DNA from: CAZDQL01 sp964507325
Lineage (GTDB): Bacteria; Planctomycetota; UBA1135; GCA-002686595
NCBI GenBank assembly: GCA_964507325.1
Contig: CAZDQL010000034.1
Coordinates: forward strand, 1-59,011
DNA length: 59,011 bases
Direction of reading: 5' to 3'
Below are positions 17,203 to 24,905 of the stretch, piece by piece (positions within the stretch are counted from its first letter, which is position 1; each line of letters starts with the position of its first letter). The notes under the pieces were generated by a model that was given only the letters and a program-made list of their open reading frames with translations, ran no database searches and was not told where the DNA came from. The position numbers and the translations under genes were made by a program.

Positions 17203-19146
17203 ATGACGGTCACCATGATCCGCTGGCTCCCGGTCCTCCTTTGCCTCACTCCAACACCGACCCAGGACAGCGCGCTGCCGCCCGCCCTCGAACGCGACGT
17301 GCGCGCGGCGACGGTGGGCGACGAGAATCGGATCGGCTACACCCCTGAGGAGCTGGGAGGCTGGCGCTACCGCGCCCGGCTGCCCCTCTTCGACGCCTGG
17401 ATCGAGGACGCCTTCCGCTTCGAGCGCACCGCCCACGGCATCGGGATGCGCTTCGCTGCGGCTCGCGGCCCGGCGCAGCTGGTGGCCGAGGGTTGGACCG
17501 CCGGCGGCTTCGAGCTCGCGCCCGCGGAGGAGCTGGAGGTGGTGCTCGGTGAGGCGAGCGAGGACGCCGGAGCCGCCGCGGAGGCGCTGTGGGACTTCGT
17601 CGGCGAGGCTCCGCCGCGGGAGGCGCTCGCGGAGGCGGTCGCCGGGCTGCCGGAGAGCGCCTCGGCGCCGATCGCCCGCTTCCTGGGCGTCCTACCGCGC
17701 TGCGTCGACGCCTGGACGCGCGCCGTGGAAAGCGTCGAGCCGGGCGCGCTGAGCGCGCCGGAGCGCGCCCTGCGCTACTTCGACGCCGGGGCGGAGACGG
17801 AGGTGGCGCGCCTCCTCGACCGCGAGTTCGACCGCGCCTGGGCGGGTCGCGCGGCGGTGGACTTCGTCGCCGCGGTGGAGGCCCTAGCCGGCGAGCTGGC
17901 GCCCCTGCGCTTTTCGGCGCGCACGCCGGACGTGGTGCTCCCCACCCCCTACGGCGACGTGTTCTTCGGGTCGGGGGGGAAGTCGGAGCACGGCCCCACG
18001 CCGCGGCTGCTCCTGGTGGACGTCTCGGGTCACGACCGCTACCTGCCCGGCACCGCCTGCGCACAGGGGCCGCAGACCTTCAGCGCCGTCATCGATCTGC
18101 GGGGGAACGACACCTTCGAGGCGGATGGCACGCCGACGGGGGCCGGAGCGGGGAGCGGACTCCTGGGTGTCGGCGTCCTGGTGGACTGCCGCGGGGACGA
18201 TCATTACTCGACGGAGCGCTTCGGCGCCGGACTCGGGGCCTTCGGCGCGGGCGTCCTCTACGACCTCGAGGGCGACGACCGCTACGTGGGAAGCCAGCAC
18301 TGCCAGGCGCTGGGGCTGGCGGGCGTGGGCCTGGTGCTCGACGAGGACGGGGACGACCACTACGAGCTCTTCACCTACGGCCAGGGTCTGGGCTGCCCCT
18401 TGGGCGCGGGGCTCCTGATCGACCTCGGGGGCGACGACGAGTACACCGCGCGCGACGACGAGCTGAGGTCGCCGTCACCCCAGACCGGGGAGCACAACGT
18501 CTCGATGGCCCAGGGCTGCGGCTACGGCTACCGCGACGACGGGCGCGGGCGCGATGCCTCCGGGGGATTCGGCCTGCTGCTCGACCACGCCGGAAATGAC
18601 GTCTACCGCGGCGCGGTCTTCGCCCAGGCGATCGGCTACTGGTACGGCGTGGGGATGCTCTTCGACCTGGAGGGGGCGGACAGCTACGAGGCGGTGTGGT
18701 ACGGCCAGTCGGCCTCGGCGCACTTCGCCCTCTCCTACCTCTTCGACGCCCAGGGGAAGGACCGCTACCGCACGACGATGTCGCAGTCGCTGGGCAACGG
18801 GCGCGACTTCTCCATCTCGGTCTTCCACGACGCCCACGGAGACGACGACTACTTCGCCCCCGATCGCTCCCTGGGGTGCGGGGACGTGAACGGCGTTGGC
18901 CTCTTCCTCGACGGCGACGGCACCGACCGCTACCGCTTCAAGGGTGAGGTCAACGGAGGCCGTGCGAGCTTCGGCCCGGGCGACCCCTCACCGGGACGCG
19001 AAGACCCGCCCACCGTCGGGATCTTCCTCGACCTCGGAAAGGACGGGGACGACTACGGGCGCCTGGGGCTCACGAACGATGGTCGCTGGGTGTCGGAGGG
19101 ACGCCTTCCCGGGATGCGGGGGATCGCCATCGACGACGGGCCCTAG
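17203..19146 (+). CDS. Exported protein with about twelve 27-residue 'GDDxY' repeats
   Basis: 647 residues from ATG 17203 (MTVTMIRWLPVLLCLTP, a short signal peptide); the in-frame ATG at 17215 is an alternative. Residues 25-260 are alpha-rich and unfamiliar. From about 265 to the end, a motif repeats every 26-28 residues with the pattern 'GxGLLxDLxGDDxYxxxxxxQGxGxxxG'. Examples are AGVLYDLEGDDRYVGSQ, VGLVLDEDGDDHYELF, AGLLIDLGGDDEYTAR and VGMLFDLEGADSYEAV. One repeat has a longer insert (after DDEYTARDD). The regular period and Asp ladders suggest a calcium-stabilised beta-solenoid, reminiscent of but longer than RTX nonapeptides. The gene shares a 61-bp divergent promoter region with the 771/1812-aa operon. 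Family not recognised. Confidence 0.8.
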   Translation: MTVTMIRWLPVLLCLTPTPTQDSALPPALERDVRAATVGDENRIGYTPEELGGWRYRARLPLFDAWIEDAFRFERTAHGIGMRFAAARGPAQLVAEGWTAGGFELAPAEELEVVLGEASEDAGAAAEALWDFVGEAPPREALAEAVAGLPESASAPIARFLGVLPRCVDAWTRAVESVEPGALSAPERALRYFDAGAETEVARLLDREFDRAWAGRAAVDFVAAVEALAGELAPLRFSARTPDVVLPTPYGDVFFGSGGKSEHGPTPRLLLVDVSGHDRYLPGTACAQGPQTFSAVIDLRGNDTFEADGTPTGAGAGSGLLGVGVLVDCRGDDHYSTERFGAGLGAFGAGVLYDLEGDDRYVGSQHCQALGLAGVGLVLDEDGDDHYELFTYGQGLGCPLGAGLLIDLGGDDEYTARDDELRSPSPQTGEHNVSMAQGCGYGYRDDGRGRDASGGFGLLLDHAGNDVYRGAVFAQAIGYWYGVGMLFDLEGADSYEAVWYGQSASAHFALSYLFDAQGKDRYRTTMSQSLGNGRDFSISVFHDAHGDDDYFAPDRSLGCGDVNGVGLFLDGDGTDRYRFKGEVNGGRASFGPGDPSPGREDPPTVGIFLDLGKDGDDYGRLGLTNDGRWVSEGRLPGMRGIAIDDGP

Positions 19147-19998
19147 CTAGGTGCGCCGCAGCTTCTCCGACTTCTCGAGGATCGCGGGGATCGCCTCCTC
19201 CATCATCTCCTTGACGTCGGCGTGGCGGTAGGTGCGCTGCTCGAAGGTGCGGCGCTCCAGCGCGCCCAGGAAGCGGGTCTCGAACTCGCCGAAGTAGGAG
19301 CCGTAGATGTGGTAGCTGTCGGCCTGGTGCACATAGCGGCCGAGGCGCACCTCCTTGCCGGACAGCTCGGAGATGCGCGCCGCGATCCGGACCTGGAGCT
19401 GGACCAGCGCGAACATGTTCATGAACGCCGCCTTGTAGGCGTCGTTCGAGCGGAAGCGGATGTTCGTGTTCAGGAGCCACTCGTCGCCCTCGCCCTGCAG
19501 CACGCGACACCAGATGCTCTGCAGACACGCCGGGTCGTAGCAGGCGTTGTCCTCCCACACCTTCCAGGTGATCGCCTGCGCCCGCCGGGTGTACGGGGTC
19601 TTCGCGAGCTTGGCGGCCAGGAGCTCGATCTGGTCGTGCACCTCCTCCACCCCCGGCGCGGCGTACCCGAACAACCGCTGGTGGTAGGTGTACTCCCAGC
19701 GCGTGTCGTCGGGGTCCTCGGGATCGCGAATGCAGTGGTCCTTGATCCCGTCGAGCACCTCCAGCGTGTACTCCTGCAGGTCCTCGAGTCCGCCGGGCAG
19801 GTCCTTGTGGATCATCGGCTCGGCGAGCGGGTCCTTGACCACGATCGTCATCGTGGCGTCCTTGCTGGGCGGATCCTCCGGCTTGTCGTACTCCGTCTTG
19901 ATCTCGCACCCCTCCCGGTGCACGGCGATCAACGAGTTCTCCCACGCCTCCGCCAGACCATTTCCTTCGACCCACAGAACCGGGATGTTGCCACTCAT
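19147..19998 (-). CDS. Thymidylate synthase family protein
   Basis: 283 residues from ATG 19998, which has GAGGAG seven bases upstream. The C-terminal half aligns with thymidylate synthase: DPACLQSIWCRVL (probable nucleophile C158 in place of PPC), FRSNDAYKAAFMNMFALVQL (RSxD at 183-186 and the dUMP-binding Asn) and a C-terminal HIYGSYFGEFE (the His-x-Tyr pair). Preceding Arg/Gln/Trp residues (RRAQAITWKVWEDN) also fit. The N-terminal 140 residues are divergent from ThyA and more like the archaeal-type or dCMP-hydroxymethylase-like branch. Reaction inferred: methylation of dUMP with methylene-tetrahydrofolate; a different pyrimidine substrate is possible. It is convergent with the GDD-repeat gene with no gap. 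Confidence 0.75.
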   Translation of the reverse strand: MSGNIPVLWVEGNGLAEAWENSLIAVHREGCEIKTEYDKPEDPPSKDATMTIVVKDPLAEPMIHKDLPGGLEDLQEYTLEVLDGIKDHCIRDPEDPDDTRWEYTYHQRLFGYAAPGVEEVHDQIELLAAKLAKTPYTRRAQAITWKVWEDNACYDPACLQSIWCRVLQGEGDEWLLNTNIRFRSNDAYKAAFMNMFALVQLQVRIAARISELSGKEVRLGRYVHQADSYHIYGSYFGEFETRFLGALERRTFEQRTYRHADVKEMMEEAIPAILEKSEKLRRT

Positions 19999-20176
19999 CG
20001 CTATCTCCTCGCGTTGCCGGTGCGCGTCAGCGGTCATTCTGGAGGAGCCGGTTCGCATACGCCAGCCTCGGCTCGTGCGCAATCAAGAGGGGCGCTCCTC
20101 GCTCACTTTGGTCGACGCGTACAATGCCCTGCCTGCACCCGCCAGGATTCTCCACAGTTCTCAGTGAGGTGAGATC

Positions 20177-21088
20177 ATGAGCCACGTCGAGACGGAGCAC
20201 GGCATCAGCAGGCGGCGGTTTCTCTCACATTCCTCGGCAGCACTGGCCGCATTGGCGACTGCGCCAGCGGCGTCTGCGCGTCCAGCGCAGGACCAGCTCA
20301 CAGCCGGGGAGCTGAATCGCTACCTGAACTCGCTGGGAGCCGATTGGGTCGACTTGGAGCACACCGTCGACACCTTGAAGTCCGGTCGTCCCGAGGTGGA
20401 GGTGACCGGTATCGCGGTGGGCTGGATGTCCTACACCAGCTCGTTGAAGAAGGCCTTGGAGCTGAAGTGCAACGTCTTCATCACCCACGAGCCGACGTAC
20501 TACGACCACCGAGACGGAGACGAATCGATCTTCCGCTTCGAGCAGGCGGCCAGGAAGCGCGAGTTCATCGAGGAATCAGGGATCACGATCATTCGCTGTC
20601 ATGACGTCTGGGACCAGTACCCCGAGATCGGCATCCCCACGGCATGGGGGAAGCTGCTCGACCTGGGCGAACCGATCGACGGAAGTGGCTTCTTCTACGC
20701 CTACGATGGCGAGGGCAAGCCCGCCGCGGAGATCGCCAGCAAGGTCGCATCCAAGGTGAAGCCCCTCGGGCAGCCCGGAGTGCAGCTCATCGGTCCCGGC
20801 GATGAGCAGGTCACACGCATCGTCCTCGGTACCGGGGCGATCACCCCGATGTTTCACTTCATCGAAGCGATGCAGGCGGACCTAGCGATCTGCACCGATG
20901 ACGGATTCACGTACTGGCGGGATGGAGCCTTCGCGATCGACAGCGGCTTTCCGGTTGTCCTCGTCAACCACCCCGTCTCAGAAGAGCACGGCATGCAGCT
21001 CCTGGCGAACCACCTGGCGAGCGTGTTTCCACAGGTACCGGTGCATCACGTTCCCCAGCAGTGCATGTACGAGATCATCCCGGGGTAG
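20177..21088 (+). CDS. Tat-exported NIF3/DUF34-like metal-binding protein
   Basis: 303 residues; ATG 20177 follows GAGGTGAG. The N-terminus is a twin-arginine signal (SRRRFLSHSSAALAALATAP), which is unusual because NIF3 proteins are normally cytoplasmic. The mature part has the family landmarks: 'VTGIAVGWMSYTSSLKKAL', 'CNVFITHEPTYYDHRD' (first metal-binding His region) and C-terminal 'VNHPVSEEHGMQLLANHL' (second metal ligands). NIF3/DUF34 proteins carry a di-metal centre of uncertain reaction; related names such as GTP cyclohydrolase type 2 are not well supported. It is divergent from the thymidylate synthase-like gene over 178 bp and convergent with the DUF819 gene. Confidence 0.8.
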   Translation: MSHVETEHGISRRRFLSHSSAALAALATAPAASARPAQDQLTAGELNRYLNSLGADWVDLEHTVDTLKSGRPEVEVTGIAVGWMSYTSSLKKALELKCNVFITHEPTYYDHRDGDESIFRFEQAARKREFIEESGITIIRCHDVWDQYPEIGIPTAWGKLLDLGEPIDGSGFFYAYDGEGKPAAEIASKVASKVKPLGQPGVQLIGPGDEQVTRIVLGTGAITPMFHFIEAMQADLAICTDDGFTYWRDGAFAIDSGFPVVLVNHPVSEEHGMQLLANHLASVFPQVPVHHVPQQCMYEIIPG

Positions 21089-21101
21089 GGCCCAGGCTAG
21101 C

Positions 21102-22313
21102 TCAGGCGATCATCTGGCAGGCGATCGCCGTGATCCAGGCGGCGTAGGTCCCGACGGCGTAGCCGATCAGGGCCATCAGGACGCTGACCGGAACCAGGCT
21201 CTCGCGGTGGTGCGCCGCGACGATCGGCGCGGAGGCTGCGCCGCCTATGTTGGCCGCGCTGGCGATGGCGGCGGTGTGGACGTCGACGCGGAACAGCCGC
21301 GCGCCCAGGAGGCAGAAGCCGCCGTGGATGAAGATCCAGATGAAGCCGCCGACCAGGAACGGGACCGCCTGCTCCGCGACGCCCTCCAGCTCCGCGATCG
21401 CTCCCATGCGCGCCACGAAGAGGTAGACCAGCGCCATCGCGAGGCTGTGGCTGGCGGGTATCCGTTTAGCGGGCGTGAAGGACAGGGAGATGCCGATGGC
21501 CGTCACCAGCAGGATCTTCCACGTCCCCTCGTCGACGATCGCCTTGTTCGTCTCCACGCTCGACGGCAGCCAGGCATCGGGCAGGTACAGCTCGGGGAGC
21601 GCGGTGGCCAATGCGCCCGCGACCCAGGTCGCACCGACTGCGATGGCGATCAGGTAGAGGAAGTGCCGCGTCGCCGGCGATTCCTCGTCCTGCTGCATCG
21701 CGTGCACGGCCTCGTCCATCCGGCGCAGGCGATCGTCGCTGACCTTCGTGAAGCGCGCGAACCAGCCGGCGATGTTCTTCGACGCGAGCAGGATCGGGAG
21801 CCAGACCAGGTACACGCCGGTGTCGGCCAGCACCGCGAGGCCGAACTCGGTCCCGCCCGTGTCGATCATCTCGACGACAGCCGCCATGTTGCCCGTGCCG
21901 CCGATCCAGCTGCCGGCCAGGGTGCCGAACGCCTTCCAGCCTTCCGGACCGAGCCAGCCCTTGACGATCAGGAAGGCGATCGGCGCCCCGACCATGACGC
22001 CCACGGTGCCGAAGAGCATCACGAACACGCCCTTGCCCATCACCCGCAGCGCCGCCCCGACGTCGACCTTGAGCAGGAGCAGCACGATCATCATCGGGAG
22101 CAGGAGCGAGCGAATCGACCCGTAGACCGGAGACGAGGTCGGAATCACTCCGCTGTTGGAGAGGATGACCGGCGTCAGGTAGATGAAGACCAGCGGCGGG
22201 AGGTACTTGAACAGCGTCCAGCCGGTTCGCTTCTCGAGCAGGAAGAAGGACGCGCATACTCCCGCGAGGACGGCGAGGATGCCCGCGTGGCTGGTGATCA
22301 TGGATTCAGGCAT
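21102..22313 (-). CDS. DUF819 family integral membrane protein
   Basis: 403 residues from ATG 22313 (MPESMITSHAGILAVLAGV); the frame is open upstream, but that part is Arg/Pro-rich and unlikely to be coding. There are about ten or eleven membrane helices. Family features include 'LFKYLPPLVFIYLTPVILSN', 'GTLAGSWIGGTGNMAAVVEM' and 'AAIASAANIGGAASAPIVAA'. DUF819 proteins are distantly related to ion/solute carriers and have no settled substrate; transport is inferred. A central cytoplasmic loop (SDDRLRRMDEAVHAMQQDEE) splits two bundles. Convergent with the NIF3-like gene, 13 bp apart. Confidence 0.85.
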   Translation of the reverse strand: MPESMITSHAGILAVLAGVCASFFLLEKRTGWTLFKYLPPLVFIYLTPVILSNSGVIPTSSPVYGSIRSLLLPMMIVLLLLKVDVGAALRVMGKGVFVMLFGTVGVMVGAPIAFLIVKGWLGPEGWKAFGTLAGSWIGGTGNMAAVVEMIDTGGTEFGLAVLADTGVYLVWLPILLASKNIAGWFARFTKVSDDRLRRMDEAVHAMQQDEESPATRHFLYLIAIAVGATWVAGALATALPELYLPDAWLPSSVETNKAIVDEGTWKILLVTAIGISLSFTPAKRIPASHSLAMALVYLFVARMGAIAELEGVAEQAVPFLVGGFIWIFIHGGFCLLGARLFRVDVHTAAIASAANIGGAASAPIVAAHHRESLVPVSVLMALIGYAVGTYAAWITAIACQMIA

Positions 22314-22448
22314 GGGTGGATCCCGGGGAGCGCGGCGCAGCGGAGGATACGCGGCCCGGGGGTAGGCGTCGACTCGCTGCCGGCTACCCTGTCCGAGCAC
22401 GGCGCCGTCCGTGCACGGCGACTGGTCTGCGGCGAGGTGTCGTGCTGC

Positions 22449-22952
22449 TCAGTCCCGAGCCGGCCGCGCCGGCTTGTGCCCCGGGTACTTGGGCCGGCCG
22501 TCGTCGACGTCGATGAGGCGGGACCCGTAGAAGATGTGGCAGGAGGGCTCGAAGGCGGGCGGAATCCGCGGCGGCGAGCCGAAGTCGAACAGCGGCCCGA
22601 AGGCGAGGAACATGTTGCGACCCTCGTCCGCGATGGGGGTCCGGCAGTGCTTGCAGCTGAGCTTGCAGGGCAGCACGTGAGCCGCCTGCATCGTGCCGGC
22701 TGCATAGGAATCGAGGTCGTCGACGCCGCGCACGAATCGGACGTTGTGCTTGTGGAAGATCACCGCCCATTGAAACGGTGCGCCGTGCAGCCGCTGGCAA
22801 GTGCTGCAATGGCAGATCTTCGAGTCGACCGGATCGGCGTCGACTTCGAACCGGATCGCCCCACAGAAACAAGCTGCGGTGTACAGAGGCCGGAAACCGG
22901 GGTTCGTCGCGGAGTAGGGCGGGTGGAGCTTCCATTCCATGGGTGGATCCAT
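22449..22952 (-). CDS. GFA/CENP-V-type zinc protein
   Basis: 167 residues from ATG 22952 (MDPPMEWKLHPPYSATN). The frame runs to 23144, but the upstream part overlaps the promoter of the divergent ATPase and looks non-coding. The Cys pattern is that of the glutathione-dependent formaldehyde-activating enzyme (GFA) fold: 'ACFCGAIRFEVDADP', 'CHCSTCQRLHGAPFQWAVIF' and 'LSCKHCRTPIADEGRNMFL', giving two zinc sites. Family members include glutathione-S-hydroxymethyl-related enzymes and many of unknown substrate, so activity is not assigned. The C-terminal extension (CHIFYGSRLIDVDDGRPKY) is commonly seen in this subgroup. Confidence 0.85.
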   Translation of the reverse strand: MDPPMEWKLHPPYSATNPGFRPLYTAACFCGAIRFEVDADPVDSKICHCSTCQRLHGAPFQWAVIFHKHNVRFVRGVDDLDSYAAGTMQAAHVLPCKLSCKHCRTPIADEGRNMFLAFGPLFDFGSPPRIPPAFEPSCHIFYGSRLIDVDDGRPKYPGHKPARPARD

Positions 22953-23122
22953 CTTGACGGTCCCACGCAGGCGGAAGAAGCCGAGGTCCCAGAGGAGCTG
23001 ATGGGCTACGCGACGGCTGCAGGTGAGTTCGAGGGGGTTCACCTGGGAGGTCTCCAGCGCGTCCCGGTCGATTGAACGGGAGCCCAACTTGGCTACGTCC
23101 GCCCTCGCAACATACTGGCAAG

Positions 23123-23141
23123 TAATATACGGCGCCGTATA
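23123..23141 (+). promoter_or_regulatory. -10-like box and 16-bp palindromic operator candidate
   Basis: TAATAT (23123-23128) is a -10-like box in otherwise GC-rich DNA. It overlaps the perfect palindrome TATACGGCGCCGTATA (23126-23141), only 11 bases before the ATG of the ATPase gene. This suggests a short leader and a repressor site. No well-spaced -35 was seen. Confidence 0.55.
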
Positions 23142-23152
23142 CACTCTCCCCC

Positions 23153-24505
23153 ATGTTCATCGGCAGGGAGCTCGAGCTCGAAGTCCTCGAGGAGCTGGCG
23201 GACTCCGGCCGCCCCGAGCTCTTCGTCCTCTACGGTCGCCGGCGCGTCGGCAAGACCGAGCTCCTGCAGCGCCTCTGCGAGGAGCGCCGCGCCGTCTACT
23301 TCCTCGCCGCCCAGGTGCGCGAGCGCGACAACCTGCGCGCCTTCCGGGACGCCCTGCGCGATGGGCTCGGGGGAGACGCCCTGGTGGAGGGGATCGAGTT
23401 CCCCGACTGGTCGACGGCGCTCGGCTTCGCCGCCGAGCGCGCCGGCGACGAGCGCCTGATCGTCGTGCTCGACGAGTTCCCCTACCTCTGCGACTCGAGC
23501 AAGGGCCTGCCCTCCCAGATCCAGCAGTTCTGGGACACGCGCGGGAAGTCGAGCTCCCTGATGCTGGTGCTCTGCGGCAGTCAGGTCTCCTTCATGGAGA
23601 AGGAAGTCCTGGCGGAGCGCTCCCCCCTCTTCGGTCGCCGCACCGGTCAGCGTCGCCTGGAACCCCTGAGGCCCACCGAGACCCTGGCCTTCTTCCCGCA
23701 CTGGTCGGTGCGCGACCGGGTGACCGCCTTCGGGATCCTGGGCGGGATGCCCGCCTACCTGCGGCGCTTCCGCGACGAGCGGGGACTGGGCGAGAACCTC
23801 CTGCGCGAGGTGCTCCGGCCGGAGGGCTACCTCTTCGACGAGGTGACCTTCCTCCTGCGCTCGGAGCTCACCAACCCGACCACCTACAACTCGATCCTGG
23901 CCGCCGTGGCGCGCGGCGCGGAGAAGGTCGGGGACATCGCCCTGACCGTCGGGGTCGACTCCACCACCGCCAACAAGTACCTGCACGTGCTGCGCGAGCT
24001 GCGGCTGGTGGAGCGCGAGATCCCGATCACCGATCCCGATCCCCTGCGCTCGCGCCGCGGTCGCTACCGCATCGCCGACCGCTTCCTGGCCTTCCACTTC
24101 CGCCACCTGCAGCCCAACCTCTCCCTGGTGCACGCCGGCCGCGGCGCGCGGGTGCTGGAGGAGTTCATCGAGCCCGATCTGCCGCGCCTCTTCGACGAGG
24201 CGCGCCTGGACTTCGTCTTGAGCCACCTGCGGCGCGAGGCGGCGGAGGTGATCGGGGAGGAGCTCGTCGAGACGGGGCGCTACCCGGGCCGCTTCGTGCG
24301 CGCCGTGGGACGCACCGCCGGCGACGGCACGGTGGCTGCGGTGGTGGTCCCCGACGGGGTGCGCTCCACCGCCACCCTGGAGAACGAGCTGGGGGAGCTG
24401 GCGGCGGTATTCGGTGACCACCCCCAGAAGCTGGTCTATGGGATCACTTCCCGAGCGGACCGGCCCCTGGAGGTCGAGTTGGTACCGGAGGACGAGCTCC
24501 TGTGA
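23153..24505 (+). CDS. Archaeal-type AAA ATPase with DUF234 C-terminus
   Basis: 450 residues. The Walker A motif (LYGRRRVGKTELL, about 27-37) and Walker B (LIVVLDEFPYL, about 104-114) fit the archaeal_ATPase/AAA_14-type P-loop family. 'LVLCGSQVSFMEKEVL' is the sensor segment. A winged-helix-like region follows (ADRFLAFHFRHLQPN), then the DUF234-type C-terminus. Homologues are poorly characterised; regulation, DNA-linked or toxin/antitoxin-like roles have been proposed. It is the first gene of a four-gene plus-strand operon, and its stop overlaps the GTG start of the next gene by four bases. A palindrome overlaps its presumed promoter. Confidence 0.85.
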   Translation: MFIGRELELEVLEELADSGRPELFVLYGRRRVGKTELLQRLCEERRAVYFLAAQVRERDNLRAFRDALRDGLGGDALVEGIEFPDWSTALGFAAERAGDERLIVVLDEFPYLCDSSKGLPSQIQQFWDTRGKSSSLMLVLCGSQVSFMEKEVLAERSPLFGRRTGQRRLEPLRPTETLAFFPHWSVRDRVTAFGILGGMPAYLRRFRDERGLGENLLREVLRPEGYLFDEVTFLLRSELTNPTTYNSILAAVARGAEKVGDIALTVGVDSTTANKYLHVLRELRLVEREIPITDPDPLRSRRGRYRIADRFLAFHFRHLQPNLSLVHAGRGARVLEEFIEPDLPRLFDEARLDFVLSHLRREAAEVIGEELVETGRYPGRFVRAVGRTAGDGTVAAVVVPDGVRSTATLENELGELAAVFGDHPQKLVYGITSRADRPLEVELVPEDELL

Positions 24506-24870
24506 GCGGCATCGACGAGGAATTCCAACACTACTTCGGCGCCCTGGATCGCGCCGGCGGGGCGGATCGCTGCTACCTCTGCCGGCGTACCTCGGCGGAG
24601 GTGAAGGCCTTCTTCGGCTTCGACGAAGACGGCCTGCCCCTCGAGGCGGGGCAGTACGGCATCGAGGACGTGGTCCTCGAGCACTCCGACATCATGAGCT
24701 ACCGGGGTCTGAAGCCGGTCTGTGCGGTCTGCCAACTCAACTTCGACGCCATCTTCGCGCTCGACGAGGAGGAGGAGCTCTTGGCGCTGCTGCGCCAGTT
24801 GCGGGATCAGCGTGACGAGCTGTGGCCCCGCCAAGAGGAAGAGGGGCACGCCGACCCGAGCGATTCCTGA
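24502..24870 (+). CDS. Small CxxC/CxxC protein in the ATPase-ClC operon
   Basis: 122 residues starting with GTG inside the GTGA overlap with the ATPase stop, so translation is probably coupled. Two Cys pairs, CYLCRR (near 24) and CAVCQ (near 75), could form one zinc site. The C-terminus is a Glu/Arg/Leu-rich helix (DEEEELLALLRQLRDQRDEL) likely to form a coiled coil. No known family is recognised. Its position suggests a partner or adaptor for the ATPase. Confidence 0.7.
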   Translation: MSGIDEEFQHYFGALDRAGGADRCYLCRRTSAEVKAFFGFDEDGLPLEAGQYGIEDVVLEHSDIMSYRGLKPVCAVCQLNFDAIFALDEEEELLALLRQLRDQRDELWPRQEEEGHADPSDS

Positions 24871-24905
24871 CGGATCAGGGCCCGACGGCTATCCTCTGGC
24901 GCTTC

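Noticed and set aside
23090..23095. TTGGCT as -35 for the ATPase promoter
   Set aside because: The spacer to TAATAT is about 27 bp, too long for a sigma-70-type promoter.
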